A stretch of 63,405 nt of DNA, taken from positions 1-63,405 of the forward strand of contig JAFQYM010000021.1 of the NCBI GenBank assembly GCA_017406465.1, written 5' to 3'. The translations under genes and the position numbers were made by a program. Below the pieces are notes generated by a model, which saw only the letters and a program-made list of their open reading frames with translations, was not told the DNA's origin and made no database searches. Source of the DNA: Kiritimatiellia bacterium. GTDB taxonomy: Bacteria; Verrucomicrobiota; Kiritimatiellia; RFP12; UBA1067. Within the stretch, counting starts at the first letter, position 1, and each line of letters starts with the position of its first letter. Positions 45,732-53,840 of this stretch are shown piece after piece.

Positions 45732-46857
45732 ACTTCTTCTTGCCGCAACATTTCAGGTTGGGCCGTTTTACGAGCAGCGACCCGTCGACGACTATCTCGC
45801 CGTTCGTCCGTTTTACGCCCACGAGGGCGATGTCGACGACGTGCTCTGGCCTGTCTTCACCTCGCATCGCGACTGGTGGAGATTCTGCTTCCTCATGCAC
45901 TACCAGAGCCAGGACGACGGAGGCTGGCAGTTCGACTTCATGCCGCTCTGGTTCAACGGGCACAAGTCGCAGCGCGGCGAATGTGCCGCGGAGGACTACT
46001 GGGGGCTTTTCCCGATCTACGGCCACCATCCGCATCTTCTCCTGATGTATGATATCGACTTTGCGCTGTGGCCCGTCTGGACGCGCTACAGGATGCCGCG
46101 TCCTTCCGAAGGGAAGTGGCTCACGACGAACACGGTGCTCTTTCCGTTCTTCAGCTGGCGCGACGACGGCGCCTGGAGCTTCTGGCCTCTTTACGGGATA
46201 AACTACCAGCGTGAGAGTGACCATCAGTATGTTCTGTGGCCGATTGCCACATGCGCGTGCTACCGCGAGGACCGCGACACTGCGGGTGCCGGCTGCTCGT
46301 GGATGGTCTGGCCTCTTGTCGGGCGCGTTGACCGTGAGCGGGAGCGTCAGTGGCTTTTTATTCCGCCGTTCTTCTCATGGGCCGAGACTTATTCAAAATC
46401 CTGGGCAGCGCATGGCAATTCCGCCCCCGAAATGCGTCTTCGCTGTCCTTGGCCGATCTTCGAGTGGGAGTCCAACGCGCGCAGGAGCCGTCTGTCGATA
46501 TGGCCTCTATACGAGCGCGTCGCTTGGCGCTCTTATGACAAAGGTGACGAAGCCGGGTCTGTCACGCGCTTTGGCTGGAAGCTCATCGAGCTCTACGATA
46601 ACGAGACGCGCGTGTTTCCTTTCTGGACGAGTCGCAAGGACGATTCGTATTTTCGCCTATGGCCCTTCTGGGAGTCCGAGACCATGAAGGACGGTTCGTC
46701 GAAGTCGCGGTTGCTTGCGCTTTTCCCGATGCGTTGGGTTCCTTCCGTGGACCGCAACTGGTCAAAGTTCTGGACGTTCTACGAAAAGGAATCCAATCCC
46801 GTCTGCACGTACCATTCGCTCCTGTGGGGGATCATAAGGTGGAGGACGGTTAAGTGA
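45721..46857 (+). CDS. Uncharacterised Trp-Pro repeat protein
   Basis: A 378-residue protein starting at a GTG that overlaps the preceding gene by 11 bases. It contains about 15 copies of a short hydrophobic motif, roughly [LFVI]-[WFRM]-P-[FLVI]-[FYW]: VRPFY, LWPVF, MPLWF, LFPIY, LWPVW, LFPFF, FWPLY, LWPIA, VWPLV, IPPFF, PWPIF, IWPLY, VFPFW, LWPFW, LFPMR. They are spaced 15-30 residues apart and alternate with charged turns (e.g. SWRDDGAWS). Trp content is very high. The pattern suggests a repetitive beta-sheet fold (propeller, solenoid or barrel). The N-terminus (MFAELLLAATFQVG) may be a short signal. I do not recognise the family. Linkage to a GT-C protein and a UbiA enzyme suggests envelope work. 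Confidence 0.7.
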   Translation: MFAELLLAATFQVGPFYEQRPVDDYLAVRPFYAHEGDVDDVLWPVFTSHRDWWRFCFLMHYQSQDDGGWQFDFMPLWFNGHKSQRGECAAEDYWGLFPIYGHHPHLLLMYDIDFALWPVWTRYRMPRPSEGKWLTTNTVLFPFFSWRDDGAWSFWPLYGINYQRESDHQYVLWPIATCACYREDRDTAGAGCSWMVWPLVGRVDRERERQWLFIPPFFSWAETYSKSWAAHGNSAPEMRLRCPWPIFEWESNARRSRLSIWPLYERVAWRSYDKGDEAGSVTRFGWKLIELYDNETRVFPFWTSRKDDSYFRLWPFWESETMKDGSSKSRLLALFPMRWVPSVDRNWSKFWTFYEKESNPVCTYHSLLWGIIRWRTVK

Positions 46858-47789
46858 CGCAGAAAATCAATGTCTGGCTTCGAGCTTTGAGGGTGAACCA
46901 GTGGACGAAGAACGGAATCGTCTTCCTTGCGTGGTTCTTCGCCGTCGCCGACCCGTCGCAGGCGGCGCTGGCACGCGGCATAAGGCCATTCATTCTTGTC
47001 GCTGCGATGGCCGTCGCGTTCTGCTTCATCTCAAGCGCGTTCTATCTTCTCAATGACGTTGCCGACTTCGAGGCCGATCGTCTCCATCCGATAAAGAGGC
47101 TGCGCCCTGTGGCGGCAGGGCTTGTGTCACGCATTGACGCGGTTAGGGTTGCACTTTCGTTCTTCGCTATCGCGTTGATGTTTCCGTGCTATCTCGTATT
47201 TCGCCATCCCGATCGCACGTGGGGCTTTGCAGTAATCCTAATCTACTCCGTGATGCAGTGTGCGTATTCGGGGTTCCTTAAGCGACTTCCCTACATCGAC
47301 GTCGTGGTTATTGCGGCGGGCTTTGTCCTTCGCGCGATTGCCGGTGCCGCGGCGATGAACGTTCGAATCTCGCCGTGGCTCCTCGCTTGCGCGTTTGCGC
47401 TTTCGCTCTTTATCGCGCTCGCCAAGCGACGCCACGAGATGGCTGTCGCCATTGAGTCGCGCGCTGCGCTCATGGGCTACCATCCGGTCGCGCTCGACGT
47501 GCTGATGTTCGCCTCGGCTCTTGCGACGCTTGTCGTCTACACGTGGTACACGTTTTCTCCGGAAACGACGGCGCGCTTCGGCACGCGTCTTCTGCCGCTG
47601 ACGGCAGTGTTCGTCGCGCTCGGGCTTGCACGCTATATCCGGCTCGTCTACTCGAAGGCCGACGTAGGCCGACCCGAGAAGATTCTCCTTTCAGACCGGC
47701 CTATGTGGATCATACTTGCGGGCTACGGCGTTTCTGCAGTCCTTGCAGTTCTCCTTCGCTACGTCGTCACCATATCAGAGGTCGGATGA
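46854..47789 (+). CDS. UbiA-family prenyltransferase (decaprenyl-phosphate phosphoribosyltransferase-like)
   Basis: A 311-residue polytopic enzyme of the UbiA superfamily. The first Asp-rich motif is NDVADFEADR (residues 67-77), followed by HPIKRLRPVAAG. A second acidic region is at YSKADVGRPEKILLSDRP. The NQWTKNGIVFLAWFFA start and the LSDRPMW end match the subgroup of decaprenyl-phosphate-phosphoribose synthases, which move phosphoribose from PRPP to polyprenyl phosphate for arabinan-type polymers. The start GTG overlaps the upstream stop (GTGA) and the stop overlaps folC (ATGA). With the GT-C protein upstream this suggests a lipid-linked pentose pathway (inference). Confidence 0.75.
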   Translation: MTQKINVWLRALRVNQWTKNGIVFLAWFFAVADPSQAALARGIRPFILVAAMAVAFCFISSAFYLLNDVADFEADRLHPIKRLRPVAAGLVSRIDAVRVALSFFAIALMFPCYLVFRHPDRTWGFAVILIYSVMQCAYSGFLKRLPYIDVVVIAAGFVLRAIAGAAAMNVRISPWLLACAFALSLFIALAKRRHEMAVAIESRAALMGYHPVALDVLMFASALATLVVYTWYTFSPETTARFGTRLLPLTAVFVALGLARYIRLVYSKADVGRPEKILLSDRPMWIILAGYGVSAVLAVLLRYVVTISEVG

Positions 47790-49024
47790 ACGACTTTCTA
47801 GACAGGCTCGCGGCAAGGCGGCGCTTTGGCATGAGGCCATCCCTCGACGCAATCCGCGGCGTATGTGCCGCGCTCGGTGATCCGCAAAAGAATCTACGCG
47901 TGATTCATGTCGCTGGCACGAACGGGAAGGGCGCAGTCTGCGCGATGATTGATGCGTGCCTCAGGGCTGGTGGCCTGAGGGCTTGTAGATACACGTCGCC
48001 CCATCTCGTCAGGATAAACGAGAGGTTCTTTGTAGATGGGAAACCTGTCGACGATGTGACTCTCGAGAGCGCGGCGGACAAGGTCTTCCATGCAGATTCC
48101 GACACGAACTCACAGCTAACTTTTTTCGAGGCGCTGACGGCCGTTGCGTTTATCGCCTTTTCCGAGGCGAAGTGCGACTATGCCGTTCTCGAAACTGGGC
48201 TTGGCGGTCGGCTTGATGCGACGAACATCTGCGCGCCGGAGATCTGCGTCATAACGAAGATTGGGCTCGACCATTGCGACTGGCTTGGCGACACCGTTGA
48301 GAAAATTGCGGCGGAAAAGGCAGGAATAATAAAGAAGGGCGTGCCTATAGTTCTTGGAAAGAACGACCCTGAGGTCATTGCAGTCGTGAAAACTCGCGCA
48401 AGCGAGGTTGGCGCGCCGTTTTTCTATGCGCCTGACATGGCGGACGAATCTGAGATTCCAGATGGCTTTTCTCTTGAAGGCGCGTTCAACCGCGAGAATG
48501 CCGTCACCGCTCTCGCCGCGTTGAAAGTTCTCAAGAAGGGCTCGCGTGATGGGCTTTCTACTGTCGTCTGGCCGGGGCGGTTTCAGAGGGTCGGGCGCTT
48601 CATCATTGACGGGGCCCATAACCCCCCGGCAGCTCGTGCCCTTGCCGCCGCACTCCGTAAATACGCACCTTTCGCGGGGTCTGTCCCCACGCTCATCGCT
48701 GGTTTTTGCGGCGACAAAGATGTCGACGAGACGTTGCGGATTCTTGCTCCCCTTGTTGGGAAAGGAATCGCTGTCCGCACGAACAATCCACGCTCGCTCG
48801 CCCCGGAGGAACTTGCGCAAAAAATGGAATCCGCCGGGATTCAGGCGATTTCATGCGACTCTATCCATTTAGCGTTAGAAAAGATGGGGTCTGTCCCCAA
48901 TGGTTCTGGGGTTGATACACTCATTTGCGGTTCGCTCTTTCTCGCTGGCGAGGCGCTTGCCGAACTTAGCGCCTTCCCGTGGCAGGCAGACCGTTTCGAT
49001 GCGGCAGAAATCCTTAAGGTTTGA
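47786..49024 (+). CDS. folC: Folylpolyglutamate synthase / dihydrofolate synthase
   Basis: A Mur-ligase-family enzyme of 412 residues that adds glutamate to (dihydro)folate. The P-loop is VIHVAGTNGKGAVCAMI (about residues 39-55). TSPHLVRINERF, the metal/Lys region VLETGLGGRLDATN and AEKAGIIKKGVPIV follow, as in FolC. The C-terminal domain has the FIIDGAHNPPAARAL motif. ATG 47786 overlaps the UbiA stop by 4 bases. A longer frame to 47543 runs antiparallel to nothing real and lies within UbiA. The gene is translationally coupled to the envelope cluster although functionally unrelated. Its stop sits just ahead of the -10 box of rimO. Confidence 0.88.
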   Translation: MNDFLDRLAARRRFGMRPSLDAIRGVCAALGDPQKNLRVIHVAGTNGKGAVCAMIDACLRAGGLRACRYTSPHLVRINERFFVDGKPVDDVTLESAADKVFHADSDTNSQLTFFEALTAVAFIAFSEAKCDYAVLETGLGGRLDATNICAPEICVITKIGLDHCDWLGDTVEKIAAEKAGIIKKGVPIVLGKNDPEVIAVVKTRASEVGAPFFYAPDMADESEIPDGFSLEGAFNRENAVTALAALKVLKKGSRDGLSTVVWPGRFQRVGRFIIDGAHNPPAARALAAALRKYAPFAGSVPTLIAGFCGDKDVDETLRILAPLVGKGIAVRTNNPRSLAPEELAQKMESAGIQAISCDSIHLALEKMGSVPNGSGVDTLICGSLFLAGEALAELSAFPWQADRFDAAEILKV

Positions 49025-49030
49025 TATAAT
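49025..49030 (+). promoter_or_regulatory. -10 element of rimO, immediately after the folC stop
   Basis: TTTGATATAAT places TATAAT directly after the folC TGA, 8 bases before the rimO ATG (49039). The predicted transcript is leaderless. Confidence 0.5.
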
Positions 49031-49038
49031 CTACTGCG

Positions 49039-50268
49039 ATGAAGAAGAAGAGAGGAACGCTTGCACTCGTCTCGCTCGGCTGCGCCAAGAACGCAGTCGA
49101 CTTGCAGGTCATGACTGGCAATCTTTTGAAGGAGGGCTGGACTCTCTCGCCCGATCCCGACTGCGCTGATGTCGTGATCGTCAACACCTGCTCTTTCATC
49201 GCGTCGGCGCGCGAGGAGGCGGAGGCCGAGATCCTTCGCGCGATTGAGCTCAAGAAAATCGGTCGCTACGGAAAGGTCGTCGTCGCGGGCTGCTATCCGC
49301 AGAGATATCCAGAACTCAAGGGCGTGTTCCCCGGTGTTGACGAATGGGGCGGAGTGCCGAAGGAATGGATCGAGCCAAAGATGCCGGCGCTTCGTCTTAC
49401 CGGAAAGGCGTTCGCATATCTCAAGATTGCAGAGGGTTGCGCGCACCGCTGCGCCTACTGCGCGATTCCTCTAATTCGCGGCAAGTACCGCTCACGCCCG
49501 CTCAGGTCGATACTCAAAGAGGCGCGTTCGCTCGTGGCGACGGGGTGCCGCGAAATCAACGTCATCGCGCAAGACCCGATGCTTTGGCGCGAGGGCAAGA
49601 AGTCGCTTCCTGATCTCCTTTGGGCGCTCGACAAGATTCCTGGCGACTTCTGGGTGCGCGTCCTCTACAGCTATCCGAGCGAGATATCAGAAGATTTCCT
49701 CGTATGGATGCTCACTTCGAAACACGCCGTCCGCTACATCGACGTGCCGCTCCAGCACACCGTTCCCGAAGTTCTCGAGAAGATGAACCGCAAGGCAGCG
49801 ATTGCCGATTCGCTTGCGGCGGCTGAGTTCCTGCGTGACGTCGTTCCCGGGATTACGCTGAGGACGACGATAATGACTGGTTTCCCCAGCGAGACCGAGG
49901 CGCGTTTCAGAAAGCTCATGGCCGACTTGCGGCGCATGCAGTTCGACCACCTCGGCTGCTTTGCGTATTCGCCGGAGAAGGGCACGAAGGGCGCGCTGCT
50001 TGGCGGGCGTCCTTCGCGCGCGGTTGCGCTCGCCCGAGAGAAGGCGGTGATGGGGCTTGCGAAGGAGATTTGGAGAGCTCGATCCAAGAGGTTTGTCGGA
50101 AAGACTTTCCGTGCACTCGTAGTTGCGCCTGGCGTGGCGCGGCTTGAGTCGCAGGCGCCCGATGTCGACGGAGTTACGTATATTGAGGGTAACGGGAATG
50201 TCGGCGAATTCGTCGATGTCCGCATAGAGAAGGTCGAGGGCTTCGATTTCAGGGGGAAGGTCGTTTGA
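49039..50268 (+). CDS. rimO: Ribosomal protein S12 methylthiotransferase
   Basis: A radical-SAM methylthiotransferase (409 residues) that modifies Asp89 of S12. The N-terminal UPF0004 domain carries three Cys for the auxiliary cluster: C15 in LGCAKN, C51 in NTC, C85 in GCYPQR. The radical SAM motif is CAHRCAYC (C134, C138, C141). Downstream are the family blocks VIAQDP, YSYPSEI and DVPLQHTVPEVLEKMNR, and a C-terminal TRAM-like region. The LQHTV and Asp-Pro context favours RimO over MiaB. The putative promoter lies 8 bases upstream with no Shine-Dalgarno room. The next gene starts 2 bases after the stop. Confidence 0.88.
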   Translation: MKKKRGTLALVSLGCAKNAVDLQVMTGNLLKEGWTLSPDPDCADVVIVNTCSFIASAREEAEAEILRAIELKKIGRYGKVVVAGCYPQRYPELKGVFPGVDEWGGVPKEWIEPKMPALRLTGKAFAYLKIAEGCAHRCAYCAIPLIRGKYRSRPLRSILKEARSLVATGCREINVIAQDPMLWREGKKSLPDLLWALDKIPGDFWVRVLYSYPSEISEDFLVWMLTSKHAVRYIDVPLQHTVPEVLEKMNRKAAIADSLAAAEFLRDVVPGITLRTTIMTGFPSETEARFRKLMADLRRMQFDHLGCFAYSPEKGTKGALLGGRPSRAVALAREKAVMGLAKEIWRARSKRFVGKTFRALVVAPGVARLESQAPDVDGVTYIEGNGNVGEFVDVRIEKVEGFDFRGKVV

Positions 50269-50270
50269 AG

Positions 50271-51206
50271 ATGCGTCGCCAGATTCCATACATCAACGAG
50301 GAAGTCTCGAACAGGGATTTCAAGTACTATATCTTCGACTGGGACGACAACATTCTCCACATGCCGACGCGCATCAAGATGGAGCATCGCGACACCATCG
50401 ACAGCCCGTGGAAGCCGGTGGAAGTTTCGACTGCCACCTTTGCGCTTGTTCGTGCCGATGAGGAACACTATCGCGCTCCTGGCGGAGTGTGGGCTGACGC
50501 GTTCAGGAACTTCGAAGACGCGCCTGGGCGCGACAACTTCATCGAGGACACGATTGCAGCGCTCGAGAAGATAGAGCATGGCGAGAAGCCGTCACCGAGC
50601 TTCTACACGTTCAAGAAGACTTTGATAGAGGGTCGCATTTTCGCCATTGTGACTGCTCGCGGCCACGCGCCTGAGACGATAGAGAGGGCGGTCAGGGTGT
50701 TCATCAAGTATGTCCTGACCGAAGAGGAGCGCGAGACGATGATGTCAAACCTTCGCGGCTATCGCCAGTGGATCGACGGAGTTGGCGACGGCGAGTTTGG
50801 CACCGACGCGGAGGAACTTGACTACTACCTCGGCATGTGCCGCTATTCTGCCGTCACATTCGAGGGCTTTAAGGAGCGCATGCGCGCAGACCCGATCTAT
50901 CAGGAGAAGCTTGCGGTCGCGCCGACTGCGGCAAAGCCAGAGCTTGCGAAGGAGTTTGCGATACGTGATTTCGTGGAGCACATTTTCCACATGTTGCGGC
51001 GCAACGGCACTTCGGATCGCGCCGTCTCCATTGGCTTTTCTGACGACGACAAGGGCAACGTGAAGTGTGTTTCAGACTACATCCGCTCGGAGCTTTCGAA
51101 GCGCTTTGAAGGGATAAAGTTCGTAGTTTACGACACTTCCGACAGCACGCTCAGCAAAGGCCGCAAAGTCTGCGTCTCCGGGCAGCTGAATTTGCCAGGA
51201 TTCTAA
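50271..51206 (+). CDS. HAD-like hydrolase of unknown substrate
   Basis: A 311-residue soluble protein with a HAD-type motif I near its start (YYIFDWDDNILHMPT, with DxDxN instead of DxDGT). A motif II candidate is IVTARGHAPETIERAV, and a late acidic motif is IGFSDDDKGN. The central insert (about 90-215) is helical. The fold is typical of large-insert HAD proteins sometimes annotated as 5'-nucleotidase or polynucleotide kinase-phosphatase-like. ATG 50271 is chosen over the TTG at 50265. The gene is 2 bases after rimO and presumably in the same transcript. Substrate unknown. Confidence 0.62.
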   Translation: MRRQIPYINEEVSNRDFKYYIFDWDDNILHMPTRIKMEHRDTIDSPWKPVEVSTATFALVRADEEHYRAPGGVWADAFRNFEDAPGRDNFIEDTIAALEKIEHGEKPSPSFYTFKKTLIEGRIFAIVTARGHAPETIERAVRVFIKYVLTEEERETMMSNLRGYRQWIDGVGDGEFGTDAEELDYYLGMCRYSAVTFEGFKERMRADPIYQEKLAVAPTAAKPELAKEFAIRDFVEHIFHMLRRNGTSDRAVSIGFSDDDKGNVKCVSDYIRSELSKRFEGIKFVVYDTSDSTLSKGRKVCVSGQLNLPGF

Positions 51207-51232
51207 GTTGAGTTGTGAGGCGGCGTTTTTGA

Positions 51233-51238
51233 TATAAT
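51233..51238 (+). promoter_or_regulatory. -10 element of the nucleotidyltransferase-like gene
   Basis: TTTTTGATATAATAC has TATAAT ending 7 bases before a GTG start (51246). The predicted transcript begins at or next to the start codon. Confidence 0.5.
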
Positions 51239-51245
51239 ACTCGAC

Positions 51246-51830
51246 GTGGAACTTGATGTCAAAGCTGCTGTAGCCGATATTGAGGCGACTCCCGATTTGC
51301 TTGAGCGCGCGCTCAAGCTTTCCGGGCTTGTCACCACATTGTTCCAGAAGAGGGGCTTCCCTCTTGTGGTAGTCGGCGGGAGCGCGGTTGAGTTCTATAC
51401 CGAAGGCGGATACATGTCGGGCGACATCGACTTCTGCCGGAAATCTCTAAAGGCGATTCCGCCTCGTGTCATGCAGGAGGTGATTGCGGAGCTTGGCGGA
51501 GAAGGGGTCGCCCGTAGTTGGAAGGTCTGCGGCCTTTTCGTCGACATGCTCGGCATACTGGAGTGCGAATCCACCCTGCCTGCGCGAGAGCTGGAGACAC
51601 CTTACGGCGTCGTCAAGATCATTCCGCCCGAGCTCGCATTAGTTGAACGCGTGTTGATTGCCTACTATCCGCCGTCCAAGGAACTCCTTCCGACCGCCCG
51701 TAAGATGATGATTGCCGCGTTGGGCGATTCGAAGTTTGACTGGAGCGAGGCGGAACGCCTTGCCGCCTTGCCAGACTTTGATGTTCTCAACGAATTGCGT
51801 GCGCTGCGCAAGGAGGTGGAGCGTGGCTGA
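51246..51830 (+). CDS. Nucleotidyltransferase-fold protein (DUF6036/AbiEii-like)
   Basis: A 194-residue protein with a minimal nucleotidyltransferase signature: VVVGGSAVEFY (residues 41-51, GGS) and MSGDIDFC (57-64, DxD). These are the metal and nucleotide ligands of Pol-beta-type transferases. The C-terminal half is helical (ALVERVLIAYYPP). This resembles DUF6036 and AbiEii/MNT-like toxin families. The start is a GTG with no Shine-Dalgarno, right after a -10 box. The following 57-codon gene overlaps its end by 8 bases, a toxin-antitoxin-like arrangement. It could equally be a housekeeping NTase, and no target is known. Confidence 0.62.
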   Translation: MELDVKAAVADIEATPDLLERALKLSGLVTTLFQKRGFPLVVVGGSAVEFYTEGGYMSGDIDFCRKSLKAIPPRVMQEVIAELGGEGVARSWKVCGLFVDMLGILECESTLPARELETPYGVVKIIPPELALVERVLIAYYPPSKELLPTARKMMIAALGDSKFDWSEAERLAALPDFDVLNELRALRKEVERG

Positions 51831-51996
51831 TTCGCCCGAGAAAGAAGTCATCAGGATTACATGGGACGAGTGGCTTGCGTCGCGTGCGGCCAAACGCGCC
51901 GCACTTGCGGCGAAGGGCCTTTCCGCGCCTTCGCGTCGCACGACTTCGCGTGCTGCCGCCCGTCGCGCGGCGCAGGAGATCGTCAGGGCGCAGTAA
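51823..51996 (+). CDS. Small Ala/Arg-rich protein coupled to the nucleotidyltransferase
   Basis: A 57-residue frame starting at GTG 51823, 8 bases inside the end of the NTase gene. AGGAGG stands at 51811-51816, a near-perfect Shine-Dalgarno 6 bases before that GTG. The N-terminal half is acidic (ADSPEKEVIRITWDEWLAS) and the C-terminal half is Ala/Arg-rich helix. The strong ribosome-binding site and the overlap argue that it is real. A partner or antitoxin role is inferred from position only. Confidence 0.6.
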   Translation: MADSPEKEVIRITWDEWLASRAAKRAALAAKGLSAPSRRTTSRAAARRAAQEIVRAQ

Positions 51997-52127
51997 GCGT
52001 CAGCCTGAAATTGTTGCCCCGCTCCGGCGGGGTATACTTGGATTTGCCGTAGGCGGCGAAATATGCTAAACTATCTGCGTTTTCTTGACAGGGCTTGTGT
52101 GCCCTAAATAGAAAGCGAGGTGAAGGC
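51997..52127 (+). promoter_or_regulatory. Hairpin, promoter and leader of the PIN toxin-antitoxin operon
   Basis: A GC hairpin CCCCGC-TCCG-GCGGGG (52017-52032) may end the upstream transcript. ATATGCTAAACT provides -10 TAAACT (52067-52072). A GCGAGG Shine-Dalgarno-like run (52115-52120) lies 7 bases before ATG 52128. Confidence 0.45.
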
Positions 52128-52424
52128 ATGCCATACACAGTGCTTGAAAAAGAGATTGAACGGTTGGACGAAACGCAGAAGAACGCTGTCGTCATGTTCG
52201 TTCGTTTCCTTCTGTCTCAGAATCCGTCTGTGGCGTCTGTTGTCTCTAAGGAGGACATTGCGACGCAAGGTGGCGACTCACGATGGAATGCATTTGACCG
52301 AATCAGGGCAAAGGCGGCCATTGACCACAAAGACCACGAGTGGACGATGGAAGAGATAGACGCAGAGATCGCGGCATCTCGTCGGGAGCGTCGTGAACGC
52401 AGACAGGCACCGGCAACAGCATGA
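52128..52424 (+). CDS. Antitoxin of a PIN-domain toxin-antitoxin pair
   Basis: A 98-residue acidic/basic helical protein (MPYTVLEKEIERLDETQKNAVVMFVRFLLS at the start, WTMEEIDAEIAASRRERRERRQ at the end). It directly precedes and overlaps a PIN-domain gene by 4 bases (ATGA), the classical antitoxin position. The N-terminal region resembles the dimerising and DNA-binding part of DUF2281/VapB-type antitoxins. The C-terminal Arg-rich helix could contact the toxin active site. The exact family is uncertain. Confidence 0.65.
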   Translation: MPYTVLEKEIERLDETQKNAVVMFVRFLLSQNPSVASVVSKEDIATQGGDSRWNAFDRIRAKAAIDHKDHEWTMEEIDAEIAASRRERRERRQAPATA

Positions 52425-52843
52425 TCTTCGCCGTCATAGATACGAATGTCATTGTTGCGGCAATGATGTCGAAGCATTCGGATAGCGCAACGGTAAAAGT
52501 TATAAACGCAGTCCGTGATGGTCGCTTGAGGCCAGTGTTGTCACCTGACATCGTTGCTGAATATGGCGAGGTCTTGTCGCGTAGCAAGTTTCAATTCGTG
52601 GAGGCAGATGTAAGGCAGACGATAGACGCCATTGTCTCTAATGCTATATTTCTTGAGCCGAAGTTGAGTGGCGAGACATTTGCAGACGAGTCAGATAGGG
52701 TGTTCTATGAAGTCGCGCTTGCGGGGCAGGATGATGACACTCGCCTTGTGACAGGTAATTTGCGCCACTATCCGGTGTCGCCAATAGTGGTGACTCCCGC
52801 GCAAATGATTGCTATCATAGAAGAGCGTTTCTCGCAGTCATAG
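52421..52843 (+). CDS. PIN-domain toxin (COG1569-type ribonuclease)
   Basis: A 140-residue PIN-domain protein. The first acidic residue is in FAVIDTNVIVAAMM (D7), the second region is VLSPDIVAEYGEVLSR (Glu), and the C-terminal acidic pair is in ESDRVFYEVALAGQDDDTRLVTGNLRHYP. These are the four-acid PIN nuclease landmarks of the COG1569 subgroup. The pair acts as an RNA-cleaving toxin neutralised by the upstream protein. It overlaps the antitoxin gene by 4 bases. Confidence 0.82.
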   Translation: MIFAVIDTNVIVAAMMSKHSDSATVKVINAVRDGRLRPVLSPDIVAEYGEVLSRSKFQFVEADVRQTIDAIVSNAIFLEPKLSGETFADESDRVFYEVALAGQDDDTRLVTGNLRHYPVSPIVVTPAQMIAIIEERFSQS

Positions 52844-52855
52844 TCTTGCGCCGCT

Positions 52856-53773
52856 ATGAAGGGAGCGTTCAAATTCCTGTGGCGGGTGGTGGCGAGTGTG
52901 TGGATGCCGCCGGTGGCGCTGGTTGGCATTGTGCTGGCCATATTTGTTGAAGATGTGTTGTGGTCTAAGTATCCTGCACTGTTGGTGCGGTGTATGCTTG
53001 CCTGCGAGTGGATTGTGTCGAAGCACCTTGGGTTCATTTTAATTCTTGTTTCGGCAATTTCCGCTGTCCTCTTTTTCTACGACCTTGCGCGGAAGAAATG
53101 GCGGCGCGCTCTGGCGCGGGTCGGACTGTTTGCAGTTGGATTTGCAACGATGTGGTGGATTGGAGACTGTTACATTCACAATTTTCGGGGCCATCAGGTC
53201 TCGGCAATCGAGATTTGCGTTGCGGGAAAAGATACTGCAAAGATTGGGGAAAAGTCCTTCTCGCCCGACGAGCTTTTCAAGATTCTTCGCTTGGTTCATC
53301 TGAAAACTCGTGCTGACAGCGTCGCCTTTGTCATTGGTGAGGATATCGGCTTTCAGGATTTCTGGAGCTGTTTCCTCAATCGGTGCAGCGTGGTCGGTAT
53401 ATGGCATTTGGCGTTCAGAACGTCTGATGGGGAGTGGCCGTTTCTTTATACGGACGGAATTCATGTAGATTACATGTGTGATCCAAAAATTGCCGCTGTT
53501 CGGATAGGGGAAGGGGGCGTTCTTTCGTTTGAAGACGATTTTCATTTGGATGTTGTGGAAGAAGAAGAGAACAGTGTTGCCAATCAAGGTGGGTTTAACC
53601 TTTTCAATGACAGTGAGTCCGCCGTCTTCGGTGATGGTGTATCGGCACGGTATGTCGCTGCGGCTGTTGTGGTCAATTCGAATTGCAGAATATCTCTCGT
53701 CGCCGCCTGTGTCAGGCGCTTGAACGAAGCCGGGTTCAGCACTGTGTATTTATTTACATATGAGCGACAGTAG
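52856..53773 (+). CDS. Membrane protein of unknown function with an ExbD-like C-terminus
   Basis: A 305-residue protein with three predicted membrane helices in the first ~110 residues (VASVWMPPVALVGIVLAIF, GFILILVSAISAVLFFY, VGLFAVGFATMWWIG). A soluble domain follows. It contains two similar strands-helix-strand units; the last (RISLVAACVRRLNEAGFSTVYLFTYE) is reminiscent of the periplasmic repeat of ExbD/TolR (helix, then AGF..V.L.T). This similarity is weak and noted by eye only. It starts 12 bases after the PIN toxin gene and has AT-richer codon use than housekeeping genes. No function assigned. Confidence 0.55.
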   Translation: MKGAFKFLWRVVASVWMPPVALVGIVLAIFVEDVLWSKYPALLVRCMLACEWIVSKHLGFILILVSAISAVLFFYDLARKKWRRALARVGLFAVGFATMWWIGDCYIHNFRGHQVSAIEICVAGKDTAKIGEKSFSPDELFKILRLVHLKTRADSVAFVIGEDIGFQDFWSCFLNRCSVVGIWHLAFRTSDGEWPFLYTDGIHVDYMCDPKIAAVRIGEGGVLSFEDDFHLDVVEEEENSVANQGGFNLFNDSESAVFGDGVSARYVAAAVVVNSNCRISLVAACVRRLNEAGFSTVYLFTYERQ

Positions 53774-53840
53774 GCGTAATCCTGCCGTTCTAGATAAGAA
53801 GTCAAAGTCAAGCTAATCAGATGGGTTGTCATAAAACAAT

